Assembly (NCBI RefSeq): GCF_900155555.1
Contig: NZ_FUHN01000006.1
Span: 391,564 to 455,563, forward strand
DNA length: 64,000 bases
DNA from: Mobilibacterium timonense
GTDB taxonomy: Bacteria; Bacillota; Clostridia; Peptostreptococcales; Anaerovoracaceae
Reading direction: 5' to 3'
This document shows positions 35,001-43,895 of the stretch, piece by piece; positions within the stretch are counted from its first letter, which is position 1, and each line of letters starts with the position of its first letter. The notes below the pieces were generated by a model. That model was given only the letters and a program-made list of their open reading frames with translations. It ran no database searches and had not been told where the DNA came from. The position numbers and the translations under genes are program-made.

Positions 35001-35177
35001 CACATTTACTTTGTAGCTGAGACGAAGGGCACGATGGATAGCATGGAGCTTCGTCCGATTGAGCAGGCAAAGATTAAGTGTGCAAAAAAGCTGTTTAATG
35101 AAATATCCACCGAAGACGTTGTATACGGACAGGTGAAGACTTACCAGGATTTGATAAATGTGATGGATTCGATATAG
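32073..35177 (+). CDS. res: Type III restriction endonuclease subunit (Res)
   Basis: 1034 aa. SF2 helicase motor with Walker A METGTGKTYVY (~115), DEPQ box (ILDEPQKMGG, ~242), LNYSATHKE, SALREGWDNPNVFQICTLK and QEVGRGLRICVD. The C-terminal PD-(D/E)XK endonuclease is PDWAIAF followed by FVAETKG (~965-985). These are the hallmarks of ATP-dependent type III Res, which translocates or slides and cuts between two head-to-head sites. AGGAAGGA site. Together with mod it should form a complete type III system; the extra genes 25255-29118 and 30981 are not part of the classical two-gene system. Confidence 0.95.
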   Translation: MSEMKFKYTIQQYQSDAVDSVVKVFAGQPFSDHVHYRMDTGNDSNSSSLLSTLSPEELSAGNIGGIRSELGFSNAPVALSNVQLVKNIQDVQNENNIKRSTALAKHLGACSLDVEMETGTGKTYVYIKTMFELNRQYGWSKFIVVVPSIAIREGVQKSFQTMQDHFMELYGKKARFFVYNSKNLADIDNFSSSADLSVMIINVQAFNARGKDARRIRMELDEFGSRRPMDVIQANRPIVILDEPQKMGGTKTQESLKEFDPLFTLNYSATHKEHHDLVYVLDAMDAYQKKLVKKIEVKGFDIKNLRGTDGYLFLENIVISPKKPPMARLEFEIGYDKSINRETRILGEDDDLYSLSKGMEQYKGYHINEIDPIHGKVTFTNGVEIHTGEVMGDVSEKDIRRVQIRETIRSHFEKERELYDRGIKTLSLFFIDKVENYRKYDDEGNEINSEYGQMFEEEYLSILNENVTILDTPYDRYLNGIDVHETHAGYFSIDKKGHKVDSKIKRGTDVSDDESAYELILKDKERLLSLDNPVRFIFSHSALREGWDNPNVFQICTLKHGGDSTTNKRQEVGRGLRICVDQSGDRMDEQVLGSEVQDVNKLTVIASEGYKDFVAGLQREIKEDLYDRPTKASPEYFIGKRVKLGNDVVTVSDDQGRAIYRYLIKNDYVDEDDHVSEKYRTDAENNALAELPDKVKNIAPAVHALIRGIFDEHALEDMIEDGHTTKVPENKLNENFYKKEFQTLWNYINHKYSYTVHFDSDELIQKSIENINSKLVVAKLQYTVTKGIQGDDWSSSTVKDGEGFYANEKRTFELNRAETSQVRYDLIGKISGGTHLTRRTVSRILQGISAEKFYMYRNNPEEFITKVTKLINEQKATMIVDDITYNKTEGTYESTIFTAEKNKDFSKAYPAKKNVQDYVFADGTAEKSVERKFAEEMDLDDKVVVYAKLPRGFQIPTPVGNYAPDWAIAFQKGTVKHIYFVAETKGTMDSMELRPIEQAKIKCAKKLFNEISTEDVVYGQVKTYQDLINVMDSI

Positions 35178-35237
35178 ATGGAGGAAAAAATATTCGTTCT
35201 GGAGAATAACTCTATCTGGAAAGTGGAGAAGCGATAG
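35178..35237 (+). other. 19-codon open frame directly after res
   Basis: The res stop TAG is followed at once by ATGGAGGAA and 19 sense codons (MEEKIFVLENNSIWKVEKR), then TAG. This could be a short translated peptide, a relic of a longer gene, or chance. The true ribosome site AGGAG for the next gene overlaps its end. Confidence 0.25.
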
Positions 35238-35248
35238 GAGTCTGTTTT

Positions 35249-38200
35249 ATGAGTTTTACGGACAAAATTAGGCGACTGAGAAATGCAAAAAATAATACGC
35301 CGCAAAAGATCCAATGCGACGAGAATTATCGTGCACTAACTCCAAAAGACGATATACAGAACGGGCATGAATATTTAGCTGCTCTTGACTGGGCAATTGA
35401 TAATGATGATATTCGTAATATAGCCATATCTGGTCCCTATGGATCAGGGAAAAGTAGTGTCATAAGAACTTACTTTAATACTAGAGAGAGAAAGCCTGCA
35501 ATAATTATTTCTTTAGCGGCTTTCAATCTGGAGAGTATAGGAGTTGAAAATGACAAAGAACTAGAAGAAGAACTGGAAATCGGCATATTAAAACAACTCT
35601 TCTATCATGTTCGTGCGAATAGGATTCCGAAAAGCCGCTACAGGAAACTACAGCCTGATAATAAAATTAAAGATGTTTTTATTGGTTTTTTTACTGAGAT
35701 TCTGTTGCTTTCTCTGTTACTATTTTTTTCTCCACGACGAGTAAGTCTGTTTATTGAATCACTAAACAGACTTGAGGGATATTTGGGTGCAATTGTAGTT
35801 GTTCTTGCCTTGGCTGCTGTGTGGGGTGCCTGCTTCGCTGCCATAAGATGGTTTGGACGAGGTACTGGTGTCAAAGAAATTAGTATTTTGAATAAAGCCT
35901 CTTTCAAGAATGGGGAGGGAGAAGCAGAAGAGTCGGTTTTCAATCGGAATATTGATGAAATATTATATTTTTTTGAAGTAACAGGATACCAGTTAGTGGT
36001 CTTTGAAGATTTGGACCGATTTAATAATACAAATATTTTTGTGCAGTTGAGAGATTTGAATAATCTTCTCAACAATTATGAAGGGATAGATGAAAAAATT
36101 GTTTTCATATACGCAATAAAGGATAATATGTTTCAAAAGGAGGGGGAACGAACTAAGTTTTTCGATTTCATCATCCCAATTATCCCTTACATTAGTTCTA
36201 CAAACTCTGGTGAAATATTGCGACATGAACTCCAGTTTGATGAAGAAAAAAATGCAAGCCGTCTTTATGATATTTCTGGTAAATTTATATCTTTGATTTC
36301 TCCATACATAAGTGATATGCGAGTTTTGAAATGCATCTGTAACGAGTTCATCATATTCAAGAATACTCTCAAAGGTAATCAACATCTGGATTTGAACGAT
36401 ACTCAGATGTTTTCCTTGATAGTATTTAAAAACCTTTATCCTAATGACTTTGCTCAACTAGAGAATGAATCAAATGATAGCATTGTTCGTAAAGCTTTTT
36501 TCGACAAAAGAAAATATTTCTATGAAAAGGAAGTTCATTTGAAAGAGAAGCAACAAGAACAAGAAGCTATTATTAATAGGGTGAAAGATGAAAATTTAAG
36601 AAGTATTAGAGAATTAAAGATAGTACTTTTTAGTTCGCTAGTAAAAAACAATGGCTGTATTATTTCCATAACATGTGATGGAGTTAGATATTCATACTCG
36701 AAATTATTGGATGATGGTTTTGATATCAATATTCTAAAAGGAAAAATCTTGGAAGTAAACTATTATCCATTAGACAACGGTTATCAGAGAAGTTTAATGG
36801 TCGATGATATTGAAAAAGAGATAATAGATAATGGTGGTGATTTTTTTGAACGGATCAGTCAACTGAAAAGAGGCTTTGAAAATTGTAAGGAAGAGGCAAA
36901 AGGGAAGATTGAAGATTTTGAACGACTGATGAATACACTGCATACATATTCAATTCGTCAAATGTTTGAACAATTTGGCACAGATTTCTTGAGTGAAGAT
37001 GTAAAAGAGAATGATCTTCTAATTTTCCTGTTGAGAAATGGATTTGTAGATGAGAACTATACTGACTATATTAATTATTTTCATCCAAACAGTATTTCCA
37101 AAGATGAAATGAATTTTGTTCTAGCAGTGCGAAATCATAGATCAGAATTGGAATATGAATATCCATTAAATAATGTTTCACGGGTATTTGAAAAATTACA
37201 AGACTATGAATTCGAACAGGAAGAAGTTTTGAACTTTGATCTTATTGATTATGTATTGGAAAGTAAAACCGGATCTCCTGCTGAGAATTTGCTTGTAAAA
37301 CAACTTTCAAATCATTCTCAAAGTAGCATGACTTTTGTAAAAGCATACGTTGAGAGAGGTAATAATGAAGGACGTTTATTAAAGCTCTTGTGCCATGAAA
37401 ATGATAGATTATGGGAAGATATTTGCGAAGATACAGGGATTTCAATAGATACAAGATATAAGTATTTGAGCACGATTCTTTTGCATGCCGACATTGATGA
37501 CATTGTAGCACAGGATAAAACAGAAAATGGTGAGAGACCGTTAACAGACTTTTTCCTGACACATCCTGATGTTCTGGAAAGGCTAAAAGACGTAACAGAG
37601 AAGAAAATTATTCAGATAATTGATACATTGAAAATAAACTTCATAAATCTTGAAACTGCCAATCTCCCAGAGCGTGTTAACGAACACATCTTTGGAAACT
37701 GTCACTATAAACTAAATGAAGTAATGATAAGACAATTAGTAAATTGGATAAAACCTGAGTTTGTGGAAGATTTGAAAAGGAAAAATTACACAACTGTGCT
37801 GACCATTGATTATCAACCATTGACTAATTATGTTCATGAATATTTCGATGACTATATTCGTAATTTGGTAATAGGTGTTGAGTCGAATACAGAGGAAGAT
37901 AGCAGTGCAGTTGAAAATATTCTTGAAAGGCTATTCCCTGATAATCTCGAATTAGCACTTTCAGTACTGAATAAGGAAAAAATCGTTTGGAATAGCATTG
38001 AAGACTGTTGCGTAAACATTTCGGGAAATGATTATGAGTATAAACAGAAAATCTGGGACTATCTATTTGAGAACAATCAGATAAGCTGTACTTGGGATAA
38101 TATTGAATCTTATTTTAATGAGTATGGAGAAAGCGAAACGTGGCTGAGCTATATCATTGATAATGTTGATCTACTTACTTCTGATGTAGCAAATTTCGAA

Positions 38201-38929
38201 ATTTCGAATGATGTGAAAGATGCACTCCTTGATGCAGAATTATCAGTAGAAGCATTCCGAAAAATTGTCAAAGGGATTCATTTTGAAATACATGACACAG
38301 TACTAAGTCGGTTCGACACTATGAAAATCCGTGTGCTAATTGAAGAACAAATATTACCATTTGATCCGATGTATTGGTCAGAGATGGAATCGGTATCAAA
38401 TGAATTAAGAGTTTTATATGCAAAAAAAAATAATCGAACCTTTATTAAATATATAGACAAATTAAATCTTACAGTCGATGAAGTGAATCAATTGATCAAA
38501 GTTGATGAATTTGATAATAGTGAAAAACGTACTATTTTAAAGAAAATTAATTCAGCAAATGTTGATGCTGAAACAGCACAAATCATTGAAAGAGCAACTT
38601 TTGATATTCCTAAGGAATATGTAAATGCGGCGTGGCAGTTACTTTCGTATGATGAGAAAAAAGAGTTGTTACTCAATCATATCAAAGTGTTTGAAAATGA
38701 TGAGCTATCAGAGTTGTTCAGTCAATTAGGGCCGGAATATGAACCACTTGTTGAAAGGAGACGTCACAAATATACTTTAGATTATTCGGATTATAATAGG
38801 AAACTGCTTGAAAAGTTGAGGCGATGCGGCTATATAACTAGTTCAAATGAATCTTGGACTGATGATATAGACAAAGAGTTGTCAGGAAAGAAAAAAATAT
38901 TGACTGGATATGTTAAGGATGCTAGGTAG
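35249..38929 (+). CDS. YobI-like P-loop NTPase with two membrane segments
   Basis: 1226 aa, strongly AT-rich. Walker A SGPYGSGKSSVI (~61-72). Two hydrophobic segments at about 147-165 and 179-200 sit as a hairpin inside the NTPase domain. Walker B is LVVFEDLDRFN (~252-262). This is the arrangement of the YobI/KAP group of membrane-linked NTPases. The remaining ~800 residues are mostly helical and carry the repeat-like character of a sensor or scaffold, with no motif I recognise. KAP-like NTPases occur in phage defence as signal-activated killers (inference). The stop codon overlaps the frame of the next gene, whose real start is 84 bases later. Confidence 0.83.
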   Translation: MSFTDKIRRLRNAKNNTPQKIQCDENYRALTPKDDIQNGHEYLAALDWAIDNDDIRNIAISGPYGSGKSSVIRTYFNTRERKPAIIISLAAFNLESIGVENDKELEEELEIGILKQLFYHVRANRIPKSRYRKLQPDNKIKDVFIGFFTEILLLSLLLFFSPRRVSLFIESLNRLEGYLGAIVVVLALAAVWGACFAAIRWFGRGTGVKEISILNKASFKNGEGEAEESVFNRNIDEILYFFEVTGYQLVVFEDLDRFNNTNIFVQLRDLNNLLNNYEGIDEKIVFIYAIKDNMFQKEGERTKFFDFIIPIIPYISSTNSGEILRHELQFDEEKNASRLYDISGKFISLISPYISDMRVLKCICNEFIIFKNTLKGNQHLDLNDTQMFSLIVFKNLYPNDFAQLENESNDSIVRKAFFDKRKYFYEKEVHLKEKQQEQEAIINRVKDENLRSIRELKIVLFSSLVKNNGCIISITCDGVRYSYSKLLDDGFDINILKGKILEVNYYPLDNGYQRSLMVDDIEKEIIDNGGDFFERISQLKRGFENCKEEAKGKIEDFERLMNTLHTYSIRQMFEQFGTDFLSEDVKENDLLIFLLRNGFVDENYTDYINYFHPNSISKDEMNFVLAVRNHRSELEYEYPLNNVSRVFEKLQDYEFEQEEVLNFDLIDYVLESKTGSPAENLLVKQLSNHSQSSMTFVKAYVERGNNEGRLLKLLCHENDRLWEDICEDTGISIDTRYKYLSTILLHADIDDIVAQDKTENGERPLTDFFLTHPDVLERLKDVTEKKIIQIIDTLKINFINLETANLPERVNEHIFGNCHYKLNEVMIRQLVNWIKPEFVEDLKRKNYTTVLTIDYQPLTNYVHEYFDDYIRNLVIGVESNTEEDSSAVENILERLFPDNLELALSVLNKEKIVWNSIEDCCVNISGNDYEYKQKIWDYLFENNQISCTWDNIESYFNEYGESETWLSYIIDNVDLLTSDVANFEISNDVKDALLDAELSVEAFRKIVKGIHFEIHDTVLSRFDTMKIRVLIEEQILPFDPMYWSEMESVSNELRVLYAKKNNRTFIKYIDKLNLTVDEVNQLIKVDEFDNSEKRTILKKINSANVDAETAQIIERATFDIPKEYVNAAWQLLSYDEKKELLLNHIKVFENDELSELFSQLGPEYEPLVERRRHKYTLDYSDYNRKLLEKLRRCGYITSSNESWTDDIDKELSGKKKILTGYVKDAR

Positions 38930-39012
38930 TGAAATGTCGGAGCATTCGACAAAATAATAATATAGATAGGTGCTTTTATTTTTATCATGAGCAAAATGCT
39001 AGAGGAGTTAAA

Positions 39013-40752
39013 ATGTCAAAATTAAACATAGATCAACAGACAGTAAAAGAACTGTTTTCAAACAAAAAATCTGATTTTCTGATTCCTGACTATCAAAGAC
39101 CATACGCTTGGGGAGATGCGGAATGTGAAACACTATGGGATGATATTTTTGCTTTCGCTTTTCCGGATGATGATTATTCGAAGTTTGATAGTGACAATGA
39201 TGAGTATTTTTTGGGACCAATTGTTACATTCAAGAATGAAAATAAAAAGCTTGAAATAATTGATGGGCAACAGAGATTAACAACATTGATGCTTTTACTG
39301 CGTGCATTCTATTCTTTTTTTGGAGCGATGAAAGATTCAAATTCAAAAAAAACGGCTGATGATATTGCTAAATGCATCTGGAAAACAGATGAGTTCGGCA
39401 CGCCTAATATGGATGCCTTAAAAATCGATTCGGAGGTATCGTCGGATATTGACAAAGATGAGTTCTTAACACTGTTAAAATCTGGAACAGTAAATAACAA
39501 TATGAAAAGTATTTATGCGCAAAATTACAGATTCTTTTTAGATTGCATAGAAGGATTTAAAAATAGTTATCCTACTTATTTTCCGTATTTTCCAAATAGG
39601 ATCATGAATAACTGTATTCTCTTGCCTATAGAGGCTGAGTCACAGGATACAGCATTGACAATTTTTTCCACATTGAATGACAGGGGGAAACCTTTATCAG
39701 ACACAGATATATTTAAGGCGCAGATGTATAAATGCTTTAAGGAAGCGGGCAAAAAAGATGAATTTGTTAAAAGATGGAAAGCGCTAGAAGATGTGTCTAA
39801 TAGGATCTTTAAAGTAACGACGGGATCTCCAATGGATGAACTTTTCACACGTTATATGTATTATGAGCGTGCGAAGCAGGGAATAAAGAATACAACAACT
39901 GAGGCTTTAAGAAAATTTTATGAGAAGGACAATTATCGTTTGTTGAAAAATAATGAAACACTTGAAAATTTAGAGTCATTGGCTGACTTCTGGGAGAAGA
40001 TCGACCGGCTGGATGATAGTTTGTCAGATGAGGTACTGCGAGCACTTGAAGTGCTTCAGTATGCTCCAAATGGTATGTGGACCTATCTTCTATCAGTTTA
40101 TTATATGCACAATCGAAAAAAAGATGGTTCGATAGATGAAAAACAACTGTGTGAATTTCTTGATAAAATTACAGCCTTCATTTGGGCTTATGCACTTTTG
40201 AGACCTGGTGTTAATGCACTGAGATCTCCAGCATATCCAGAAATGATCAAAATAGTGACTGATAAACAAGTCGATTTTGCGGAGTTTAAATTTAATGAGT
40301 CGGATGTTCGTAATTCTTTGAATAATTATACATTTTCCAATGGGCGGCCAATAACAAAATCTATTCTAGCTTGGTGGTTATTTCAAAATCCAAATCAGGA
40401 ACTTGTTCCCATGAATACCATATTGGAGATAGAGCATATTTACTCGAAAAAGAGAGAGGATAATGAAAAGAGCTTGAAAAATCCAAATAATATCGAATCA
40501 TTGGGTAATAAAGCATTATTAGAGAAAGGAATAAATATTCGAGCATCAGATTATCGGTTTAGCGATAAAAAGAAATACTACGAAGGATTTACAACAGGAA
40601 AAGGAAAAGTGAAATCTCCTACAATTAATGTTGAGTTGCGGGAAATAGCAAATAATAAAAAGGATTTTACAGAATCAGAAATAACAACTCGCGAAAAAAT
40701 AATTGTTGATAGTTTTATTGACTACTTAAAGAAGAATGATCTTATTAAGTAA
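39013..40752 (+). CDS. DUF262 / DUF1524 protein (GmrSD-like)
   Basis: 579 aa. AGAGGAG six bases before the ATG at 39013 fixes the start. N-terminal DUF262: FLIPDYQRPYAWGD, YFLGPIV and the ParB-like nucleotide motif DGQQRLTTLMLLLRAF (~84). C-terminal DUF1524 HNH-type nuclease: EIEHIYSKKRED (~474) then NNIESLGNKALLEKGINIRASD. GmrS and GmrD domains in one chain form type IV-like enzymes that cut modified phage DNA, and related ones are nicking defence nucleases. AT-rich like the YobI-type gene before it, with which it may form an operon. Confidence 0.87.
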   Translation: MSKLNIDQQTVKELFSNKKSDFLIPDYQRPYAWGDAECETLWDDIFAFAFPDDDYSKFDSDNDEYFLGPIVTFKNENKKLEIIDGQQRLTTLMLLLRAFYSFFGAMKDSNSKKTADDIAKCIWKTDEFGTPNMDALKIDSEVSSDIDKDEFLTLLKSGTVNNNMKSIYAQNYRFFLDCIEGFKNSYPTYFPYFPNRIMNNCILLPIEAESQDTALTIFSTLNDRGKPLSDTDIFKAQMYKCFKEAGKKDEFVKRWKALEDVSNRIFKVTTGSPMDELFTRYMYYERAKQGIKNTTTEALRKFYEKDNYRLLKNNETLENLESLADFWEKIDRLDDSLSDEVLRALEVLQYAPNGMWTYLLSVYYMHNRKKDGSIDEKQLCEFLDKITAFIWAYALLRPGVNALRSPAYPEMIKIVTDKQVDFAEFKFNESDVRNSLNNYTFSNGRPITKSILAWWLFQNPNQELVPMNTILEIEHIYSKKREDNEKSLKNPNNIESLGNKALLEKGINIRASDYRFSDKKKYYEGFTTGKGKVKSPTINVELREIANNKKDFTESEITTREKIIVDSFIDYLKKNDLIK

Positions 40753-41096
40753 AATTAAACTCCAATTAATGAAAATAGTATTGATGATTACGAGTCATGC
40801 ATAGTACGCAAATATTTTGTGAATATGTCCATTTTATTCCTCTAATCGGGAATTCACTTTTCTATTGCCTGACGGATGAATGTTGCTGTGATTTTACATA
40901 AAATGACTTCTACTGGATTCAAGACAAGGATTGGTATTATCCTGAGGTAGCGCATCACGTTTGCTCTAGCCTCCCCGCATAAGCTGGCCCGGCTACACGA
41001 TTTTTTTCCGGGTCTGCCTGCGAGGACACCCAAATCTTTAAATACTATGCAGTTACGATGATCTTCTCGAGTGTGTTTTAATAAAGGTGTAAGTCC
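40753..41096 (+). other. Gene-free stretch in the defence island
   Basis: 344 bases without a credible frame on either strand. GC rises from left to right, marking the junction between the AT-rich YobI/DUF262 pair and the next, more GC-rich genes. GGCTAGAG/CTCTAGCC-like and CCCGG words are present but no clear terminator or repeat. Confidence 0.6.
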
Positions 41097-42620
41097 ATGG
41101 CATCAAACAAAGCGATACACGATTTCGCAATCAAGTATCATAATCTCTTTTCAAATCCACAGGCGTCGGAAAACGCTGTGACTTCCACTTTTGGCGAGGA
41201 CTGCCAGGCTCTCGGTTTCGATCTGTATACTGGTGAAGACCTTCAGAATGCTTTTCCGGATCTTGATATGGAAGATGCTGAGAAACTTAAAGAGGTTATT
41301 GACAGTATCTCAGATGCGCAGCTTCTTGGATCTGCCATCTATTCGAAGTGGTGGAACATCCTTCGCCGGGATTTTACGAAAGAGGAATGCGGCTTTCTCA
41401 GCCTTGAAAACAGAGGCTGGTTCATCGTTGCCCTGACAAGGCTGGCAGTTCTTTCGGACGGCGAAAGCCCGTTTGTTTTCAGGGGATCACTCAAGAGAGC
41501 CAGAATTATTTCCAATAATATCTGCGATTGGCCGGAGCCGCATCCGGGTGATGAAATAGAGCAGCGTATCTCGATAACAGAAGGAAAAGGGATATGGCTG
41601 ACCCGCTATCGTTATGGCGGTCCGGATGACAGGCTGCAATTGATGAGAAGGGAAAAGATCCGAACTGAAGACGCCGTTTTAAAAGACATTCTGAACGCGA
41701 TCACCATAGGTTTTGAAGATCATGTCAATGACTTTGAGCTGGATGTTGGCTCCTGGACCATCGAGCTTACAGATGAGGAAGGGAAGGTCACGAAATTAAA
41801 AGGTTCGCTGGTCCCAAATGCTTTTGATGGCCTTTCCGACTATATCAGGGAGCGATTGAACAGAGATGATCTGTTCCTGTTCGATGGAAACCCGGATCAT
41901 GTCGACCAGATAGAAATGACATATGACCGTCATCAGGAGTTCGAGGTGGATGATCATGCAGATCCTGAGCAGCCATATGCGATCTGGGATTACCATGAAG
42001 AGCTCAAAATCAGCAGGGATACGGAGACTGTTGAGCTCTACAGACAGATATTTTCTGACTGCGATGTGCGAAATACATATCATATTGCAGGGGGAGTTTC
42101 GGATTTTCTCGATAGTCTGGAGCCATATGCGCTTTCCGAGGCGGAAGGAAACCCGCCGGATGTTTTTGTAGATCCATTTCGCACGGAAAAATATAAGATC
42201 ACCGTGACTACCAGGCGCGCAGGAACGCGGGAGATATCTGGGCTATTTGATAAAAAAGGACTGCCGAAAGACTGGCCGGAGTTTTCCCAGCGCCTCCTTG
42301 ATTTCCTCTTGTATTACGGGCTGGGCGAGATCTTCGACGAACGCGCATATGGCAAGGTCCGCAGGAGAGCTGGTGATCTGATCTTCTGCAACGTCGTTTT
42401 CACAGATGGAGGCAAGGAATACTGTTATTTGTCTCATGAAGATCACGATGTTGGCGACCTGGTGGTCGTGCCTGCGGGAAAAGACGACCATGAGGCCGTC
42501 GTCAGGATCGAGTCGGTGGAGTATCACCCGGCGGAAGAGGCACCATATCCGCTCGATAAGATCAAGATAATCATCAGAAATTTTGACAGAGAAAGGGATC
42601 TGGAACTGATACAGGACTAG
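41097..42620 (+). CDS. Unknown 507-aa protein
   Basis: Not recognised. Soluble and acidic, with no membrane segment. The first ~100 residues are helical (ADMEDAEKLKEVIDSI-like). The middle has HPGDEIEQRISITEGKGIWLTRYRYGG and a plasmid-pRiA4b-like flavour (FELDVGSWTIELTDEEG). The last ~65 residues (KEYCYLSHEDHDVGDLVVVPAGKDDHEAVVRIESVEY, then DKIKIIIR) resemble the small beta domain found at the start of PriA and in many short uncharacterised proteins. AAAGGTG ribosome site. Probably co-transcribed with the gene 36 bases downstream. Codon use is closer to the core genome than that of the preceding genes. Confidence 0.7.
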   Translation: MASNKAIHDFAIKYHNLFSNPQASENAVTSTFGEDCQALGFDLYTGEDLQNAFPDLDMEDAEKLKEVIDSISDAQLLGSAIYSKWWNILRRDFTKEECGFLSLENRGWFIVALTRLAVLSDGESPFVFRGSLKRARIISNNICDWPEPHPGDEIEQRISITEGKGIWLTRYRYGGPDDRLQLMRREKIRTEDAVLKDILNAITIGFEDHVNDFELDVGSWTIELTDEEGKVTKLKGSLVPNAFDGLSDYIRERLNRDDLFLFDGNPDHVDQIEMTYDRHQEFEVDDHADPEQPYAIWDYHEELKISRDTETVELYRQIFSDCDVRNTYHIAGGVSDFLDSLEPYALSEAEGNPPDVFVDPFRTEKYKITVTTRRAGTREISGLFDKKGLPKDWPEFSQRLLDFLLYYGLGEIFDERAYGKVRRRAGDLIFCNVVFTDGGKEYCYLSHEDHDVGDLVVVPAGKDDHEAVVRIESVEYHPAEEAPYPLDKIKIIIRNFDRERDLELIQD

Positions 42621-42656
42621 ATTTGCATTTCTGAACGGGAGAGGAGATCAACCGCT

Positions 42657-43892
42657 ATGGACAGCCCAAGAGTCAAGGAATACAAGAAACAGATCCAGAC
42701 GCTATTCAGCCGCGCAAAAGTGCATGGCTTCGTCGACTGGCGGCACATGGGTCCGCTGACAAGCGGAATATTAGATCTGATGGACGATGCCAGGAAAGTG
42801 ATGTCCGCCCCGGAGGACCGGTGGGATCTTTTTGCGGTAGCGAATGCTGTTTTCCTGAAATGGGGAAAGACCGACATGGATGATGACGGCGATACGCAGA
42901 TGGTCATGGATGAAGTGACTGACGCCTGGGACGATGTTATCTGCCGCCTTGCCGATGAGAAAGAACAGAAGAAGGCACTGGATTTTTTCATGAAGAACAC
43001 GGACGGCAAAGTGATAGACTACGTGGAGAACTACCTTTACCAATTCATGGACACGCACTTCAGAACACCCGAATTCCTCAAGATCAAGAGAAGTTTTCTG
43101 GAGGATAAGATCCGGCAGGTGGAGTCATCGGACAAGGATGACTTCTTGAAAGAATGCGATAAGACCGATCTGAAGGAATACCTGCTGCAGGTGCTTTCTG
43201 ACGAGGGTGCTCCCATCGAAGAAGTTGAGGCGTATGCGAAGACCGTCGGGAGACAGGATATTAGCGACAGAATGCTCCGGATCTATGAGGAACGCGGTGA
43301 GATCGAGAGGGAGATCGCGCTCCTTCGAAAAATCATAGAGGAGCAGAAAGGCCGCCCGTTCAGGAGTTTTTCGTATAAGAAGTATGAAATGAAACTGAAG
43401 GATATCTATCAGCGGACGGGCCGCGCGGAAGAACATTACGCTCTGCTCGGGCAGATGTTTTATGAGTACCCGGGGAACGATGAGCTGTACAAAGAATACA
43501 GGGCGACATTTTCGGACGATGGCTGGTGCGATGAGGCAGAGCAGCACCTCTTTCCTGCCGTCATCGGACGCTATGACGCCATGTCCCTTTTTGAAAAGGA
43601 AAAACGCTACGACCTCATGATGGACACCGCGGAAAGGGTAGGATATTTCGATGGCTACGAGAAAGTCCTGAGGGAACGCTATCCTGAGAGATGCCTGAAG
43701 ATCCTGGCGATGAACGCCGACGACGAAATGGAGCGTGCTACCCAGCGTAAGGGGTACCGCAAGGTAGCAAGGATTCTGAAGAAAATGCTTAAATATCCTG
43801 GCGGCGATACGGTCGCAAAAGCCTTGGCGGAAAAGTACAGGAAAGAGTACCCGCGAAGACCGGCGCTGTGGGAAGAGCTGGAGAGATTCTGA
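42657..43892 (+). CDS. Unknown 411-aa helical-repeat protein
   Basis: Not firmly recognised. Almost entirely alpha-helical and charged. The second half has TPR-like repetition (MKLKDIYQRTGRAEEHYALLGQMFYEYPGNDELYKEYR) and ends KEYPRRPALWEELERF. I associate that ending with the C-terminal part of SWIM-zinc-finger-associated proteins, though the SWIM motif itself is missing. GAGGAG upstream. The stop TGA is followed in the same frame by the decayed ATPase fragment, so the junction may have arisen by deletion. Confidence 0.65.
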   Translation: MDSPRVKEYKKQIQTLFSRAKVHGFVDWRHMGPLTSGILDLMDDARKVMSAPEDRWDLFAVANAVFLKWGKTDMDDDGDTQMVMDEVTDAWDDVICRLADEKEQKKALDFFMKNTDGKVIDYVENYLYQFMDTHFRTPEFLKIKRSFLEDKIRQVESSDKDDFLKECDKTDLKEYLLQVLSDEGAPIEEVEAYAKTVGRQDISDRMLRIYEERGEIEREIALLRKIIEEQKGRPFRSFSYKKYEMKLKDIYQRTGRAEEHYALLGQMFYEYPGNDELYKEYRATFSDDGWCDEAEQHLFPAVIGRYDAMSLFEKEKRYDLMMDTAERVGYFDGYEKVLRERYPERCLKILAMNADDEMERATQRKGYRKVARILKKMLKYPGGDTVAKALAEKYRKEYPRRPALWEELERF

Positions 43893-43895
43893 CAG

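Noticed and set aside
35178..35237. Firm calling of the 19-codon frame after res as a gene
   Set aside because: Too short for statistical support and no homologue recalled; listed only as a low-confidence feature.
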